Assembly (NCBI RefSeq): GCF_002940685.1
Contig: NZ_PNFP01000020.1
Coordinates: 55,466 to 119,465, forward strand
Length of the DNA stretch: 64,000 bases
Source: Ensifer adhaerens
GTDB taxonomy: Bacteria; Pseudomonadota; Alphaproteobacteria; Rhizobiales; Rhizobiaceae
Direction: 5' to 3'
Every line of letters begins with the position of its first letter. The stretch's first letter is position 1. The translations under genes were made by a program, and so were the position numbers. The notes beneath the pieces are model-generated. The model was given only the letters and a program-made list of their open reading frames with translations. It searched no databases and was not told where the DNA came from. This document shows positions 8,721-19,430 of this stretch, piece after piece.

Positions 8721-9520
8721 CCGGATTCGTGCTTCTTTGGCGCTGGCGCAGTCTCGCCGAGAAATGCCTGCTTCAGCGCCGTCGTTGCACGCACGAGCGA
8801 CGTGACGTCGGTGCCGATCGCCATGAAGTCGGCGCCCATCTCGCGGTAGTCGCGCGCCTGATCGAGATCGAGCGTCATGATCCCTCTCGCCTTGCCGGCC
8901 TTCTTGATGCGGTCGAACGCATCAGCGATCGCCGCCCGTACCTCCGGGTGGCCCGGCTGGCCGAGATAGCCCATGTCGGCGGCAAGATCGGAAGGGCCGA
9001 TGAACAGGCCGTCGACACCATCGAGTGCGGCAATTTCATCGATCGCGGCGAGACCCGCCCGGCTTTCGATCTGCAGGATCAGGCAGATTTCGTCGCTGGC
9101 GGTCTGCAGATAGTCGCCGATGCGACCGAACTCAGAGGCTCTGCCGAGCGCGGCGCCGACGCCGCGAACGCCATGCGGCGGGTAGCGTGTGGCGCGGACC
9201 AGTTGCTGTGCCTGCGCCAGGCTCTCGACCATCGGGATCAAGAGGGTCTGCACGCCGGTATCGAGGATCTGCTTGATCAGCACAGTGTCTCCGACCGGCA
9301 GGCGAACCATCGGATGGCTGGCCGATGCCGAGACCGCACGAAACTGCGCCGAAAGCAGCGGGATATCGTTTGGCGCATGCTCGCCATCGATGAGCAGCCA
9401 GTCATAGCCGCTGCCGGACACCACTTCGGCGGCATAGGGGCTAGCAAGCGCGACCCAGAGCCCGAGCTGGAAGCGATTTTCGCGGATAGCCGCCTTGAAA
9501 GGGTTCTTCGGTGCCGGCAT
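8714..9520 (-). CDS. HpcH/HpaI-family class II aldolase
   Basis: 268-residue metal-dependent pyruvate aldolase. Family motifs include SGYDWLLIDGEHAPND near residue 40, the metal-binding glutamate in LILQIESRAGL and aspartate in FIGPSDLAADMGY, with catalytic Arg in MVRLPVGD. Relatives (HpaI, GarL, YfaU, KDG aldolases) cleave 2-keto-3-deoxy acids to pyruvate plus an aldehyde. Next to a dehydratase that would make such an acid, it is the likely cleavage step, replacing the KDG kinase/KDPG aldolase route. The start at 9520 is chosen because gcaggaggac lies immediately upstream. It converges on and overlaps the dehydrogenase at 7632-8720 by 7 bases. Confidence 0.86.
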   Translation of the reverse strand: MPAPKNPFKAAIRENRFQLGLWVALASPYAAEVVSGSGYDWLLIDGEHAPNDIPLLSAQFRAVSASASHPMVRLPVGDTVLIKQILDTGVQTLLIPMVESLAQAQQLVRATRYPPHGVRGVGAALGRASEFGRIGDYLQTASDEICLILQIESRAGLAAIDEIAALDGVDGLFIGPSDLAADMGYLGQPGHPEVRAAIADAFDRIKKAGKARGIMTLDLDQARDYREMGADFMAIGTDVTSLVRATTALKQAFLGETAPAPKKHESGY

Positions 9521-9592
9521 GGGTCGTGTCCTCCTGCAATGCGACGGGACAAGCGACATGCCTCAGTCCCGCACCCACGAGGTTCTACCGGC

Positions 9593-9630
9593 AAAGAAAA
9601 AAAACCGGCCAGAACTTTCCGGCCGGTTTT
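9593..9630 (-). terminator. Rho-independent terminator after the semialdehyde dehydrogenase gene
   Basis: Read leftward, the stem AACCGGCC/GGCCGGTT (9603-9610 with 9621-9628) is followed by a T-rich run (9593-9604). It lies 20 bases beyond the stop of the leftward gene at 9651, so that gene is separated from the downstream aldolase. Confidence 0.8.
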
Positions 9631-9650
9631 GGTGATCGGGTTACCGCATC

Positions 9651-11105
9651 TTACGCAACGCCGCCCAAGCAGACGTATTTGATCTCGGTAAACTCCTCGA
9701 TGCCGTAGCGCGAGCCCTCGCGTCCGAGGCCCGAAAGCTTGACGCCGCCGAACGGCGCTTCGGCCGTGGAGATGAGCCCGGTGTTGACGCCGACCATGCC
9801 GTATTCCAGCGCTTCGGCAACCCGGAACACGCGCGCCAGGTCCTTGGCATAGAAGTAAGAGGCAAGGCCGAACTCGGTGTCGTTCGCCTGCCCGACCACG
9901 TCCGCCTCATCAGTGAAGCGGAAGAGCGGTGCCACCGGGCCGAAGGTTTCTTCACGCGCGACCGCCATCGCCTGGGTGACGTCGGCCAGAACCGTCGCCT
10001 CGTAGAAGGTGCCACCGAGCGTATGACGCTTGCCGCCCTGGATGACGCGCGCACCCTTCGAGGTGGCATCGGCGATGTGCTCTTCCACCTTCTCCAGCGC
10101 CGCCTTGTCGATCAACGGCCCGAGGATCACGCCCTCTTCGAGGCCGTTGCCGATCTTCAGCTTGGCGACCGCCTTGGCGAGCTTGTCGGAGAAGGCGTCG
10201 TAGACCTTGTCCTGCACATAGATGCGGTTGGCGCACACGCAGGTCTGACCATTGTTGCGGAACTTGGCGATCAGCGCGCCTTCGACCGCTGCGTCGAGGT
10301 CGGCATCGTCGAAGACGATGAACGGCGCATTACCGCCGAGTTCCAGCCCGAGCTTCTTGATGGTGGCGGCACTCTGACGATAGAGTTCCGCACCCACCTC
10401 GGTCGAGCCGGTGAAGGTGAGCTTGCGCACGACGGGGTTCGAGGTCATTTCGGCGCCGATTTCGCGGGCGGAACCGGTGATGACACTGAAGAGACCCTTC
10501 GGCAGGCCGGCGCGCTCGGCGAGAATTGCGATGGCGATGGCCGAGAACGGCGTCTGGGCCGCGGGCTTCAGCACCATGGCGCAGCCGGCGGCAAAGGCCG
10601 GGCCGGCCTTGCGGGTGATCATCGCATTGGGGAAGTTCCAGGGCGTGATCGCCGCGACGACGCCGATCGGCTGCTTCATCACCAGGATGCGCTTGTCGGG
10701 CTGATGGCCGGGGATCAGGTCGCCGTAGATGCGGCGCGCCTCTTCGGCGAACCACTCGACGAAGCTTGCGCCATAGACGATTTCGCCGGTCGCTTCGGCA
10801 AGCGGCTTGCCCTGCTCGAGCGTCAGGATGCGGCCGAGATCCTCCTTGTTCTCGATCATCAGCTCGAACCACTTGCGCAGGATGCCGGCGCGCTCCTTGG
10901 CCGTGCGCGCCGCCCAGCCCTTCTGGGCCACGCGCGCGGCCTCGATCGCAGCCTTGGTTTCCTTGGCGCCGAGCTTCGGCACGCGGCCGATGATCTCGCC
11001 GGTCGCCGGGTTGTTCACCTCGATCGCATTTGCCGCGTCCGCCTCGATCCACTCGCCTCCGACGAGGGCTGCCTGGCGAAACAGTGATGGGTCTTTAAAC
11101 GACAT
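9651..11105 (-). CDS. gabD: NAD(P)-dependent succinate-semialdehyde dehydrogenase family
   Basis: 484-residue aldehyde dehydrogenase of the GabD type, similar in length to E. coli GabD. The catalytic cysteine is in NNGQTCVCANR with the usual second Cys two residues later, the general-base Glu is in LELGGNAPF, and the cofactor region contains ITPWNFPNAMITRKAG. GabD-like enzymes oxidise succinate, glutarate or alpha-ketoglutarate semialdehydes. In this locus the enzyme might instead oxidise the aldehyde released by the HpaI-type aldolase, but a housekeeping GABA role is equally possible. I start it at 11105 (MSFKDPSLF), with gagaggac upstream, rather than at an upstream in-frame codon. A terminator follows it. 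Confidence 0.88.
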   Translation of the reverse strand: MSFKDPSLFRQAALVGGEWIEADAANAIEVNNPATGEIIGRVPKLGAKETKAAIEAARVAQKGWAARTAKERAGILRKWFELMIENKEDLGRILTLEQGKPLAEATGEIVYGASFVEWFAEEARRIYGDLIPGHQPDKRILVMKQPIGVVAAITPWNFPNAMITRKAGPAFAAGCAMVLKPAAQTPFSAIAIAILAERAGLPKGLFSVITGSAREIGAEMTSNPVVRKLTFTGSTEVGAELYRQSAATIKKLGLELGGNAPFIVFDDADLDAAVEGALIAKFRNNGQTCVCANRIYVQDKVYDAFSDKLAKAVAKLKIGNGLEEGVILGPLIDKAALEKVEEHIADATSKGARVIQGGKRHTLGGTFYEATVLADVTQAMAVAREETFGPVAPLFRFTDEADVVGQANDTEFGLASYFYAKDLARVFRVAEALEYGMVGVNTGLISTAEAPFGGVKLSGLGREGSRYGIEEFTEIKYVCLGGVA

Positions 11106-11348
11106 GATCCGTCCTCTCTCGAAATCTACAGAACTTATACAACTTTTTTCCTGGAAACAGCAATGACCCACGCGGCCGTTTCTGAACTTTCCTGATTGAG
11201 CTCCGGCAGAGGCGCTTGCGTTTCCGTGGCCCCACCCCCGTTTCATCGACACCGGTCCTCATGTAGCGTTCGAACCGAATCAGACCATGGGCCGCCAATC
11301 GGTCCAACGGATTTCCCAAGTTCACGCGACACCGAGAAGAGGCTTGTC

Positions 11349-11945
11349 ATGACGGCGACCGACAACAGAAAAGCTGACCACCCGATCGATGCCATGTTCA
11401 TCGAGCGCTGGTCGCCCCGCGCCTTCACCAACGAGGAAATCGACGAAAAGACGCTGCTTTCGTTTTTTGAAGCGGCCCGCTGGGCGCCTTCCGCCAGCAA
11501 CCGGCAACCCTGGCGCTTCGTCTATGCGCGCCGCGGGACGGATCGCTTCCCGGCACTGCTCGACACGCTCGACGAGGGGAACCAGCGCTGGGCGAAGAAC
11601 GCGGCAGCACTTCTGATCGTGATCTCAAGAACGCATAATGCAGCGCAGAACGGCGAGATGCGGCATGCCTATACCCACGCCTTCGACACCGGGGCGGCCT
11701 GGTACAGCCTCGCTTTGCAGGCCTCGCTTGCGGGATGGCACACCCATGGCATGGCGGGCATCGATCGCGACAAGGCGATGCACGCCCTCAGCGTTCCCGA
11801 GCACTACCGGGTCGAAGCCGCCATTGCGATCGGCCGGCTGGCTGATCCCTCGACGCTGCCGGAAGATCTGCGCGCACGCGAAATCCCGAGCCAGCGCAAG
11901 CCGGTCAGCGAATTCGCTTTCGAGGGCCAGTTCAAGGGCGAATGA
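11349..11945 (+). CDS. Nitroreductase-family protein
   Basis: 198-residue flavin-dependent oxidoreductase of the nitroreductase fold. The FMN-binding signature RWSPRAFTNEEID and the following FFEAARWAPSASNRQPWRF are typical, as is the mid-protein segment HAFDTGAAWYSLALQASLAGWHTHGMAG. Such proteins reduce nitro compounds or quinones, usually as homodimers in the cytosol; the physiological substrate is unknown. The ATG at 11349 has a gagaagagg ribosome binding site; an upstream in-frame extension looks non-coding. The 243-base gap before it (11106-11348) shows no further gene. It is convergent with gyrB through a shared bidirectional terminator. Confidence 0.87.
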   Translation: MTATDNRKADHPIDAMFIERWSPRAFTNEEIDEKTLLSFFEAARWAPSASNRQPWRFVYARRGTDRFPALLDTLDEGNQRWAKNAAALLIVISRTHNAAQNGEMRHAYTHAFDTGAAWYSLALQASLAGWHTHGMAGIDRDKAMHALSVPEHYRVEAAIAIGRLADPSTLPEDLRAREIPSQRKPVSEFAFEGQFKGE

Positions 11946-11949
11946 CGCA

Positions 11950-11987
11950 CCAACAAAAATCTCGGCTCCCAACAAAAATCCCGGCTC
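11950..11987. repeat. Tandem 19-bp direct repeat containing the terminator left arm
   Basis: Two abutting 19-bp units (11950-11968 and 11969-11987) read CCAACAAAAATCYCGGCTC and differ only at one T/C position. The second copy provides the left arm of the terminator at 11974-12002. It looks like a local duplication of a terminator arm. Confidence 0.7.
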
Positions 11988-12002
11988 AAGGCCGGGATTT
12001 TT
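11974..12002. terminator. Bidirectional terminator between nitroreductase gene and gyrB
   Basis: AAAAATCCCGGC and GCCGGGATTTTT form a GC-rich stem with A/T runs on both sides, located between the stop codons of two convergent genes (11945 and 12024). Confidence 0.88.
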
Positions 12003-12023
12003 CTTGTCTCTGCAGAGCCTCGA

Positions 12024-14459
<2,436 letters not shown>

Positions 14460-14593
14460 TCAGCTACGGGTCTTTCCAGGTTCTTCGGACATGGTGATTC
14501 GTTGCGAATCACGTCTCGGACGCCTCGAGGACTATAGAAAATTTGTCCACGGTTCCAAATCCCGACCGCCAGGCAGCGGCCGGAAACAAGCAT

Positions 14594-14971
14594 TCATCCC
14601 CTGTCATTATCAGGAAATGTGGCTTTTTCCAAAACATCTTGCAGCTTGCGGATCGTCTCGGGAGACAAAGCGCGAATTTGCTCGCTGAGCCGGTTGGCAA
14701 AGGCCGTGTGCTCCGGCGTCAGGCCCGACGTGTCGAGCACCGTTTTCGGCGAGGAAACATTGGCAATGCGGAACAGATCCTCCGCCTCGTCCCAGATCAC
14801 ATTGAAGTAGCCGGTGACGCGCTGGAGGAAATCGAAGCTCGGCGCGCCGCGCTTTCCGTGCTCGAGCGCGGACAGATAGGCAGCAGAAACGCCGATCGCC
14901 TTTGCCATCTCCTTCTGCGACACGCCCTTGCGGCGCCTGAGTTCGCGCAGAGCCTGGCCGAAAGGTGTCAT
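14594..14971 (-). CDS. XRE-family helix-turn-helix regulator
   Basis: 125-residue DNA-binding protein. The Cro/C1-type HTH spans about residues 18-45 (VSQKEMAKAIGVSAAYLSAL, followed by EHGKRGAPS). The C-terminal half is helical, with the segment LSEQIRALSPETIRKLQDVLEKA, probably for dimerisation. Its ATG overlaps the stop of the Smr gene by four bases (ATGA), indicating translational coupling, and it ends 134 bases before the gyrB start. It is the last gene of a leftward cluster Tim44-like/MltA/Smr/XRE. Its targets are unknown. Confidence 0.85.
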   Translation of the reverse strand: MTPFGQALRELRRRKGVSQKEMAKAIGVSAAYLSALEHGKRGAPSFDFLQRVTGYFNVIWDEAEDLFRIANVSSPKTVLDTSGLTPEHTAFANRLSEQIRALSPETIRKLQDVLEKATFPDNDRG

Positions 14972-15537
14972 AGCGCGCTGCCTCTCACCCGTGCCAGGCG
15001 AACATAGAGTGCGCCGTCGCCGCCATGATTGCGGGCGGCCGGCTCGTAGGACGAGATCAGCGGCCGGAATTCGGGCAGTGAGAACCAGAGCGGCACCGCC
15101 CGCTTCAAGGCGCCGTCGCTGCCGAACGAGGTGCCCTTGCCGGTGATGACGAGCACGTGCCGCAGCCCCCGCTCGTGCGCCCTCAGCAGAAACTGGAGCA
15201 AGAGGCCGTGCGCCTCGCTCTGGATCATGCCGTGGAGGTCGATCCTGCCCTCGAGCACCAGGTGTCCCTTGGCAAGCTTGCGTTTGACCGGGCGTTCCAG
15301 GGGATGATGCACCTTTTCGCCAGGCTTCTTCGTCAGGGCAATGCCCGGCTGCTCGGGAGCTGCCGCCGGCTGTTGCGGCTGCCGCTTCGCGCTCGCCTCT
15401 TCCGGCGCCTTCGGCTGCTCGTCCTCGGTCAGCATGTGCATCAGCTCGTCGAGCCGACCCGGCATCGGTCTCGTCGAGCGGGCAACCTTGCCCCAGAGAA
15501 TGCGATCCTCGGCCGAGAGCTTCCTGTTCTTAGCCAT
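14968..15537 (-). CDS. Smr-domain protein (MutS2 C-terminal-like)
   Basis: 189-residue protein with a disordered, proline/glutamine-rich first half and a C-terminal Smr domain. The domain begins at GRIDLHGMIQSEAHGLLLQFL, contains VLVITGKGTSFGSDGALKRAVP and ends YEPAARNHGGDGALYVRLAR; the conserved DLHG and TGKG motifs are both present. Smr domains have nicking or RNA-cleaving endonuclease activity in several proteins; the biological role of stand-alone Smr proteins in alphaproteobacteria is poorly defined. It overlaps mltA by 8 bases and the XRE gene by 4, a tight operon. Confidence 0.9.
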   Translation of the reverse strand: MAKNRKLSAEDRILWGKVARSTRPMPGRLDELMHMLTEDEQPKAPEEASAKRQPQQPAAAPEQPGIALTKKPGEKVHHPLERPVKRKLAKGHLVLEGRIDLHGMIQSEAHGLLLQFLLRAHERGLRHVLVITGKGTSFGSDGALKRAVPLWFSLPEFRPLISSYEPAARNHGGDGALYVRLARVRGSAL

Positions 15538-16636
15538 GGCCGTAACGAGCCGCGGCCGCCTTGGGAACGAAGACGTAGAAATCGGCGGCGTTGCGAACGG
15601 CTCCGGCCCGCTCGCCGGCCTCGAAACCGGACCCGGTGAAGATGTCGCCGCGCGCTGGGCCGACGATCGCCGAGCCGGTATCGAGCGCCAGCATCAGGCG
15701 CTGGAAGGGTTTTCCGTCATCGAGGCGCGTCAGGCTCTCGCTCGCGACATAGAAGGGTACGCCGAAAGTATGGATCAGACGATCGACGGCCAGCGAGCGG
15801 CCCGGTTCGAGCGAAACCTTGGCGGCGGCGATCGGCCCCAGGTGCTCGTCCTCCACTTCCGCTTCGCGGAAGAAGATGAACGACCGGTTGTGCCAGAGGA
15901 CCTCATCGACCTCGTCGGGATGCGCTTCCAGCCAGTCGCGGATGCTCATCATCGAGACGGTGGCGGCATCGATCTTGCCGCGCTCGATCAAGAGCTTGCC
16001 GACGGCTGAGAAATAGTGGCCGGTCTTGGCGGCATAGGTGACGCGCCGACGGGCGCCATCCGGGAACCGGAGCCGCGCCGCACCCTGCACATGCACGAAG
16101 AAGACCTCGACCTTGGACTTCGCATAGGCAATCTCCAGGCCACGGCCGGCAAGATAGCCCTGCTCGATCGCTTGCCTGTCCGGATGCTCGCGGATCCGGC
16201 CACCCTCGGAAAGTCCGAAGGCGAAATAGGGATCCATGCCTTCGGGCCGATTTGCATCGGTGATGTCGACGAGATCGTCGGGGCGGCGGTAGAGCGGGTA
16301 ACGGTAGATCGCGTCCGGTTCGGCGCGCACGTCGATCTCGGGCTCGTAGAAGGCCGTGACAAATCCGGAACCCGTTTCGGTGACGATCCGGAACGGCACG
16401 AAATGCGCTTCGAAGAACGCCCGTGCACCTTCTTCTCCTTCACCGGCCTGCCCAAGCGACGCGGAAAAGGCCGGCAAAAGGTCGTCGACCGAAATTCCGA
16501 GAGAACCTGTGCGATAGGGTTTGACGGTCGAGACATGCTGGTGACAGCGACGCATCGCCTCGATCACTGTGATCGGATCATCATGCTGCCAGCCCGGAAG
16601 ATCGGAGAAACGGGCTGGCTCAAGTCGATAGGACAT
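15530..16636 (-). CDS. mltA: Membrane-bound lytic murein transglycosylase A-like
   Basis: 368-residue peptidoglycan lytic transglycosylase. The MltA barrel region includes GFVTAFYEPEIDVRAEPDAIYRYPLYRRP, and the C-terminal 3D domain carries LALDTGSAIVGPARGDIFTGSG, holding the catalytic and conserved aspartates. Such enzymes cleave murein glycan strands with formation of anhydro-muramyl ends in the periplasm. Unusually, no signal peptide or lipobox is present: the protein starts MSYRLEPARFSDL, and the frame upstream is closed by the stop of the preceding gene five codons away. Either the export signal is absent or export is non-canonical. It overlaps smr downstream by 8 bases. Confidence 0.9.
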   Translation of the reverse strand: MSYRLEPARFSDLPGWQHDDPITVIEAMRRCHQHVSTVKPYRTGSLGISVDDLLPAFSASLGQAGEGEEGARAFFEAHFVPFRIVTETGSGFVTAFYEPEIDVRAEPDAIYRYPLYRRPDDLVDITDANRPEGMDPYFAFGLSEGGRIREHPDRQAIEQGYLAGRGLEIAYAKSKVEVFFVHVQGAARLRFPDGARRRVTYAAKTGHYFSAVGKLLIERGKIDAATVSMMSIRDWLEAHPDEVDEVLWHNRSFIFFREAEVEDEHLGPIAAAKVSLEPGRSLAVDRLIHTFGVPFYVASESLTRLDDGKPFQRLMLALDTGSAIVGPARGDIFTGSGFEAGERAGAVRNAADFYVFVPKAAAARYGHG

Positions 16637-16651
16637 CGGTACCGCGTCCGC

Positions 16652-17356
16652 TCAGTTTTCGGATTCGGTGGCGATCAGCTTCCAGTTCGGATCCCGCGAA
16701 CGAATGTCGCGCGCGAAGGTCCAGAGATCGTTGACCTCCGCAACCGACTCGGCGTCGCCGTCGATCAGACCGCCCTGCTTGTCATAGGTCGCCGAAATCA
16801 GCTGGCTGACGATGCGAACGGTGATGTTCTCTTCGCTGTCCTTCACTTCGGCGTGAATGATGTCAGCCTTGTCGATGCCGACGAAGGTGGACTTCACCAC
16901 CTCGCCCTTCCGCTCGCGATCGGTGATCGCGGCATCGAAGCCTTCATAGACCTCGCGGGACAAAAGGTTCTTCAGCGTCTTGCGGTCGCCGTCCGCAAAG
17001 GCCATGACGATCATCTCATAGGCCATCTTGGCGCCGTTGACGAACTCCTTGGGATCGAAACCCTGATCGGCATCGCTCAGCGCCCGCAGCTGGGTGTTGA
17101 GCGTCGTTCCGGTCTTGGCGAAGGCATCGATCGATTCGTAGCGGCTCGCTTCTTCGTCCGCAGTCTCGCGTCGCGGCAACTGCACGACCTTGCCCTTGTC
17201 GCCGTTTTCAGGCCCCTGGCTCATGTCTCGCGGCGAATACGGGTCAAACGGCGGCCGCTCGTTCCCGGTCCGGCGGCCCAAGACGCTGCGCAGTTGCAGG
17301 AAAATGACCACCGCGGCGATCAGGAAAAAAAACGTGATGAAGTCAAAAGAGCCCAT
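16652..17356 (-). CDS. Tim44/TimA-domain membrane-anchored protein
   Basis: 234-residue protein with an N-terminal membrane anchor (FDFITFFFLIAAVVIFLQL, residues 3-22), a charged linker and a C-terminal Tim44-like domain from about residue 75 (FDPKEFVNGAKMAYEMIVMAFADGDRKTLK, split by normal loops). In alphaproteobacteria this family relates to mitochondrial Tim44, but its bacterial function is uncertain; inner-membrane scaffolding or protein translocation has been suggested. ATG at 17356 is preferred over the GTG two codons upstream. It heads the leftward cluster with mltA, smr and the XRE gene, and lies divergent from fxsA and secB, another protein-export gene. Confidence 0.88.
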   Translation of the reverse strand: MGSFDFITFFFLIAAVVIFLQLRSVLGRRTGNERPPFDPYSPRDMSQGPENGDKGKVVQLPRRETADEEASRYESIDAFAKTGTTLNTQLRALSDADQGFDPKEFVNGAKMAYEMIVMAFADGDRKTLKNLLSREVYEGFDAAITDRERKGEVVKSTFVGIDKADIIHAEVKDSEENITVRIVSQLISATYDKQGGLIDGDAESVAEVNDLWTFARDIRSRDPNWKLIATESEN

Positions 17357-17486
17357 TTCCACCCGGAACCGCTGTTAGAATTTCTCGTGGCTATTCCATA
17401 TAGTCCGCAAGAATAGATCATTCAAATGGCGATGTCGCACCCTTAGACGGGGATGTGACACCAAGTTTCATTTTCGGGCAGCATCG

Positions 17487-17984
17487 ATGCGTTCATTTCT
17501 TATCCTCCTTGTCATCTTCGGCCTCCCGCTCGCCGAGATCGCCGGTTTCGTCGTCGTCGGCCGGGAGATCGGGCTTCTGATGACGCTGCTTCTGGTGCTG
17601 CTAAGTGCATTTGTCGGTGTTATCCTGCTGAGAGTCCAGGGATTTACCGTCATTCGCCGGATGCAGGACGCCACCCGGAACGGCAGTGATCCGGGCCGGG
17701 AGGTGTTTGGAGGCGCCTTGCTGTTCGTTGCCGCAATCCTTTTGGTCGTGCCGGGCTTCGTCAGCGATGTCATCGGTCTCCTGCTGTTTCTGCCTTTCGT
17801 GCGCAATGCCGTTGCCGGTTTTCTGCGCAAGCGGATGACGATTGTGACCGCGGCCTCCGGGGCGGGCTGGACGCAACCGCGCGAACCGCGCCCCTCGCCG
17901 CGCGTCATCGATCTCGGCGAGGGTGAATTCTCCCGCACGGACGACGAGGATCCGCCGCAGGTCGGCGGCGGCCACCGGCCCTAA
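17487..17984 (+). CDS. fxsA: FxsA family membrane protein
   Basis: 165-residue inner-membrane protein of the FxsA family. It starts with RSFLILLVIFGLPLAEIAGFVVVG, has a second hydrophobic stretch, LLMTLLLVLLSAFVGVILL, then the conserved QDATRNGSDPGREVFGGALLF and a third membrane segment ending at the SDVIGLLLFLPFVR motif. The acidic C-terminal tail is cytoplasmic. E. coli FxsA overproduction relieves phage T7 exclusion by the F plasmid; the normal role is unclear. The ribosome binding site is weak. It is divergent from the Tim44-like gene and lies upstream of secB. Confidence 0.9.
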   Translation: MRSFLILLVIFGLPLAEIAGFVVVGREIGLLMTLLLVLLSAFVGVILLRVQGFTVIRRMQDATRNGSDPGREVFGGALLFVAAILLVVPGFVSDVIGLLLFLPFVRNAVAGFLRKRMTIVTAASGAGWTQPREPRPSPRVIDLGEGEFSRTDDEDPPQVGGGHRP

Positions 17985-18165
17985 CCCAAAACGCCTACGG
18001 CAGAATGCGCGAACGGCACTCTATCGCCCATATTCCGGAGCATGCTTGCGGTCTCCCGCCCTGGAGCGGAAGCCCGCGCATACGCCGAAAGCGCCGGGCC
18101 CGCAGGGTTGTAAGCCCTAGGCCGAAATGCTAGATGGCCTCACCTATTTTTGTCGAGGAACCCTT

Positions 18166-18663
18166 ATGACGACTGATACCGCATCCAACGGCAACGGCAG
18201 CGCGCAGCAGAGCCCGACGCTGAACATCCTCGCCCAGTATATCAAGGACCTTTCCTTCGAAAACCCGGGCGCGCCGCGTTCGCTGCAGGCCCGTGACAAG
18301 GCGCCGTCGATCAACATCAACGTCAACGTCAATGCCAACCCGCTCGCAGAGAACGATTTCGACGTCGTCCTCTCGCTGAACGCAGAGGCCAAGGATGGCG
18401 ACCGCGTTCTGTTCAACGTCGAGCTCGCCTATGGCGGCGTCTTCCGCGTTGCCGGCTTCCCGCAGGAGCACATGCTGCCGCTGCTCTTCATCGAGTGCCC
18501 GCGCCTGCTGTTCCCGTTCGCCCGTCAGATCGTTGCCGACGCGACCCGCAATGGCGGCTTCCCGCCGCTGATGATCGACCCGATCGATTTCGCGCAGATG
18601 TTCGCCCAGCGCATGGCCGAAGAAAAGGTCCGCGCCCAGGTTTCGAACGAAACCGCAAACTGA
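18166..18663 (+). CDS. secB: Protein-export chaperone SecB
   Basis: 165-residue tetrameric cytosolic chaperone that keeps presecretory proteins unfolded and hands them to SecA. The family core is clear: [19 protein letters not shown], then [21 protein letters not shown], ending with [15 protein letters not shown]. The ATG at 18166 follows cgaggaacc; a longer frame from 18127 lacks a ribosome binding site. The 181 bases upstream (17985-18165) show no gene. A strong terminator follows at 18687. Confidence 0.96.
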   Translation: MTTDTASNGNGSAQQSPTLNILAQYIKDLSFENPGAPRSLQARDKAPSININVNVNANPLAENDFDVVLSLNAEAKDGDRVLFNVELAYGGVFRVAGFPQEHMLPLLFIECPRLLFPFARQIVADATRNGGFPPLMIDPIDFAQMFAQRMAEEKVRAQVSNETAN

Positions 18664-18686
18664 TCGATTTTCAGATCGCTGAAACG

Positions 18687-18716
18687 AAAAGCCCGGCCAA
18701 TGCGCCGGGCTTTTTC
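18687..18716. terminator. Bidirectional terminator between secB and dnaQ
   Basis: GCCCGGC (18691-18697) and GCCGGGC (18704-18710) form a stem flanked by AAAA on the left and TTTTT on the right, between the convergent secB and dnaQ stop codons. Confidence 0.9.
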
Positions 18717-18725
18717 GTATCCGCC

Positions 18726-19430
18726 TTATTCCTGGGGTTCGTATTTCGCCCAGATCGCCTTGGCGCCGATCTTGGCGACCAACGCCGCATGGGCGGCGAG
18801 GTCCGCCTCCGAGAGCCGGTTCGGCAAGGGGCGCGGCCGCTGACCGATTAGGATCGGCGCGTCGTCGAGATCGATCGCCTGATCGGTCGATTTGCCGGAC
18901 ACGAGACCGAGCGCTGCCTGACGGCCGCCGATCATCTCGATGTAGACTTCCGCCAACAGCTCGGAGTCGAGAAGCGCGCCGTGCTTGGCGCGATGCGAAT
19001 TGTCGATGCCATAGCGACGGCAAAGCGCGTCGAGCGAGTTCGGCCCCATCGGGTTCTTGCGGCGGGCAAGCGCCAGGGTGTCCGTTACCCGGTCGATGGC
19101 GATTGGCGGCATGCCCAGACGCGCGAACTCGGCGTTGATGAAGCCCATGTCGAAAGTGGCGTTGTGCGCGACCCAACGCGCATCGCCGAAGAATCCGAGG
19201 ATCTCCTCGACCACATCGGCAAACGGCGGCTTGTCCTTCAGGAAGTCATCGGTAATCCCGTGGATGGCGAGCGCATCCGGGTGAACCTTGCGGCTGCCGG
19301 GATTGATGAAGATATGCAGCGTGCGGCCGGTCGGAAACTGGTTCTCGAGCTCGACACCGCCGATTTCGATCACCCGGTCCTCGCGATTGTCGAGGCCCGT
19401 CGTTTCCGTATCGAAGATGATCTCACGCAT
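18726..19430 (-). CDS. dnaQ: DNA polymerase III epsilon subunit
   Basis: 234-residue 3'-5' proofreading exonuclease of the replicative polymerase. The DEDDh catalytic residues are visible: Asp7 and Glu9 in FDTETTGL, Asp94 in HNATFDMGF, and His150/Asp155 in [12 protein letters not shown]. It overlaps coaE by 8 bases and is the last gene of the leftward ppsR-maf-aroE-coaE-dnaQ cluster, conserved in rhizobia. Confidence 0.96.
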   Translation of the reverse strand: MREIIFDTETTGLDNREDRVIEIGGVELENQFPTGRTLHIFINPGSRKVHPDALAIHGITDDFLKDKPPFADVVEEILGFFGDARWVAHNATFDMGFINAEFARLGMPPIAIDRVTDTLALARRKNPMGPNSLDALCRRYGIDNSHRAKHGALLDSELLAEVYIEMIGGRQAALGLVSGKSTDQAIDLDDAPILIGQRPRPLPNRLSEADLAAHAALVAKIGAKAIWAKYEPQE

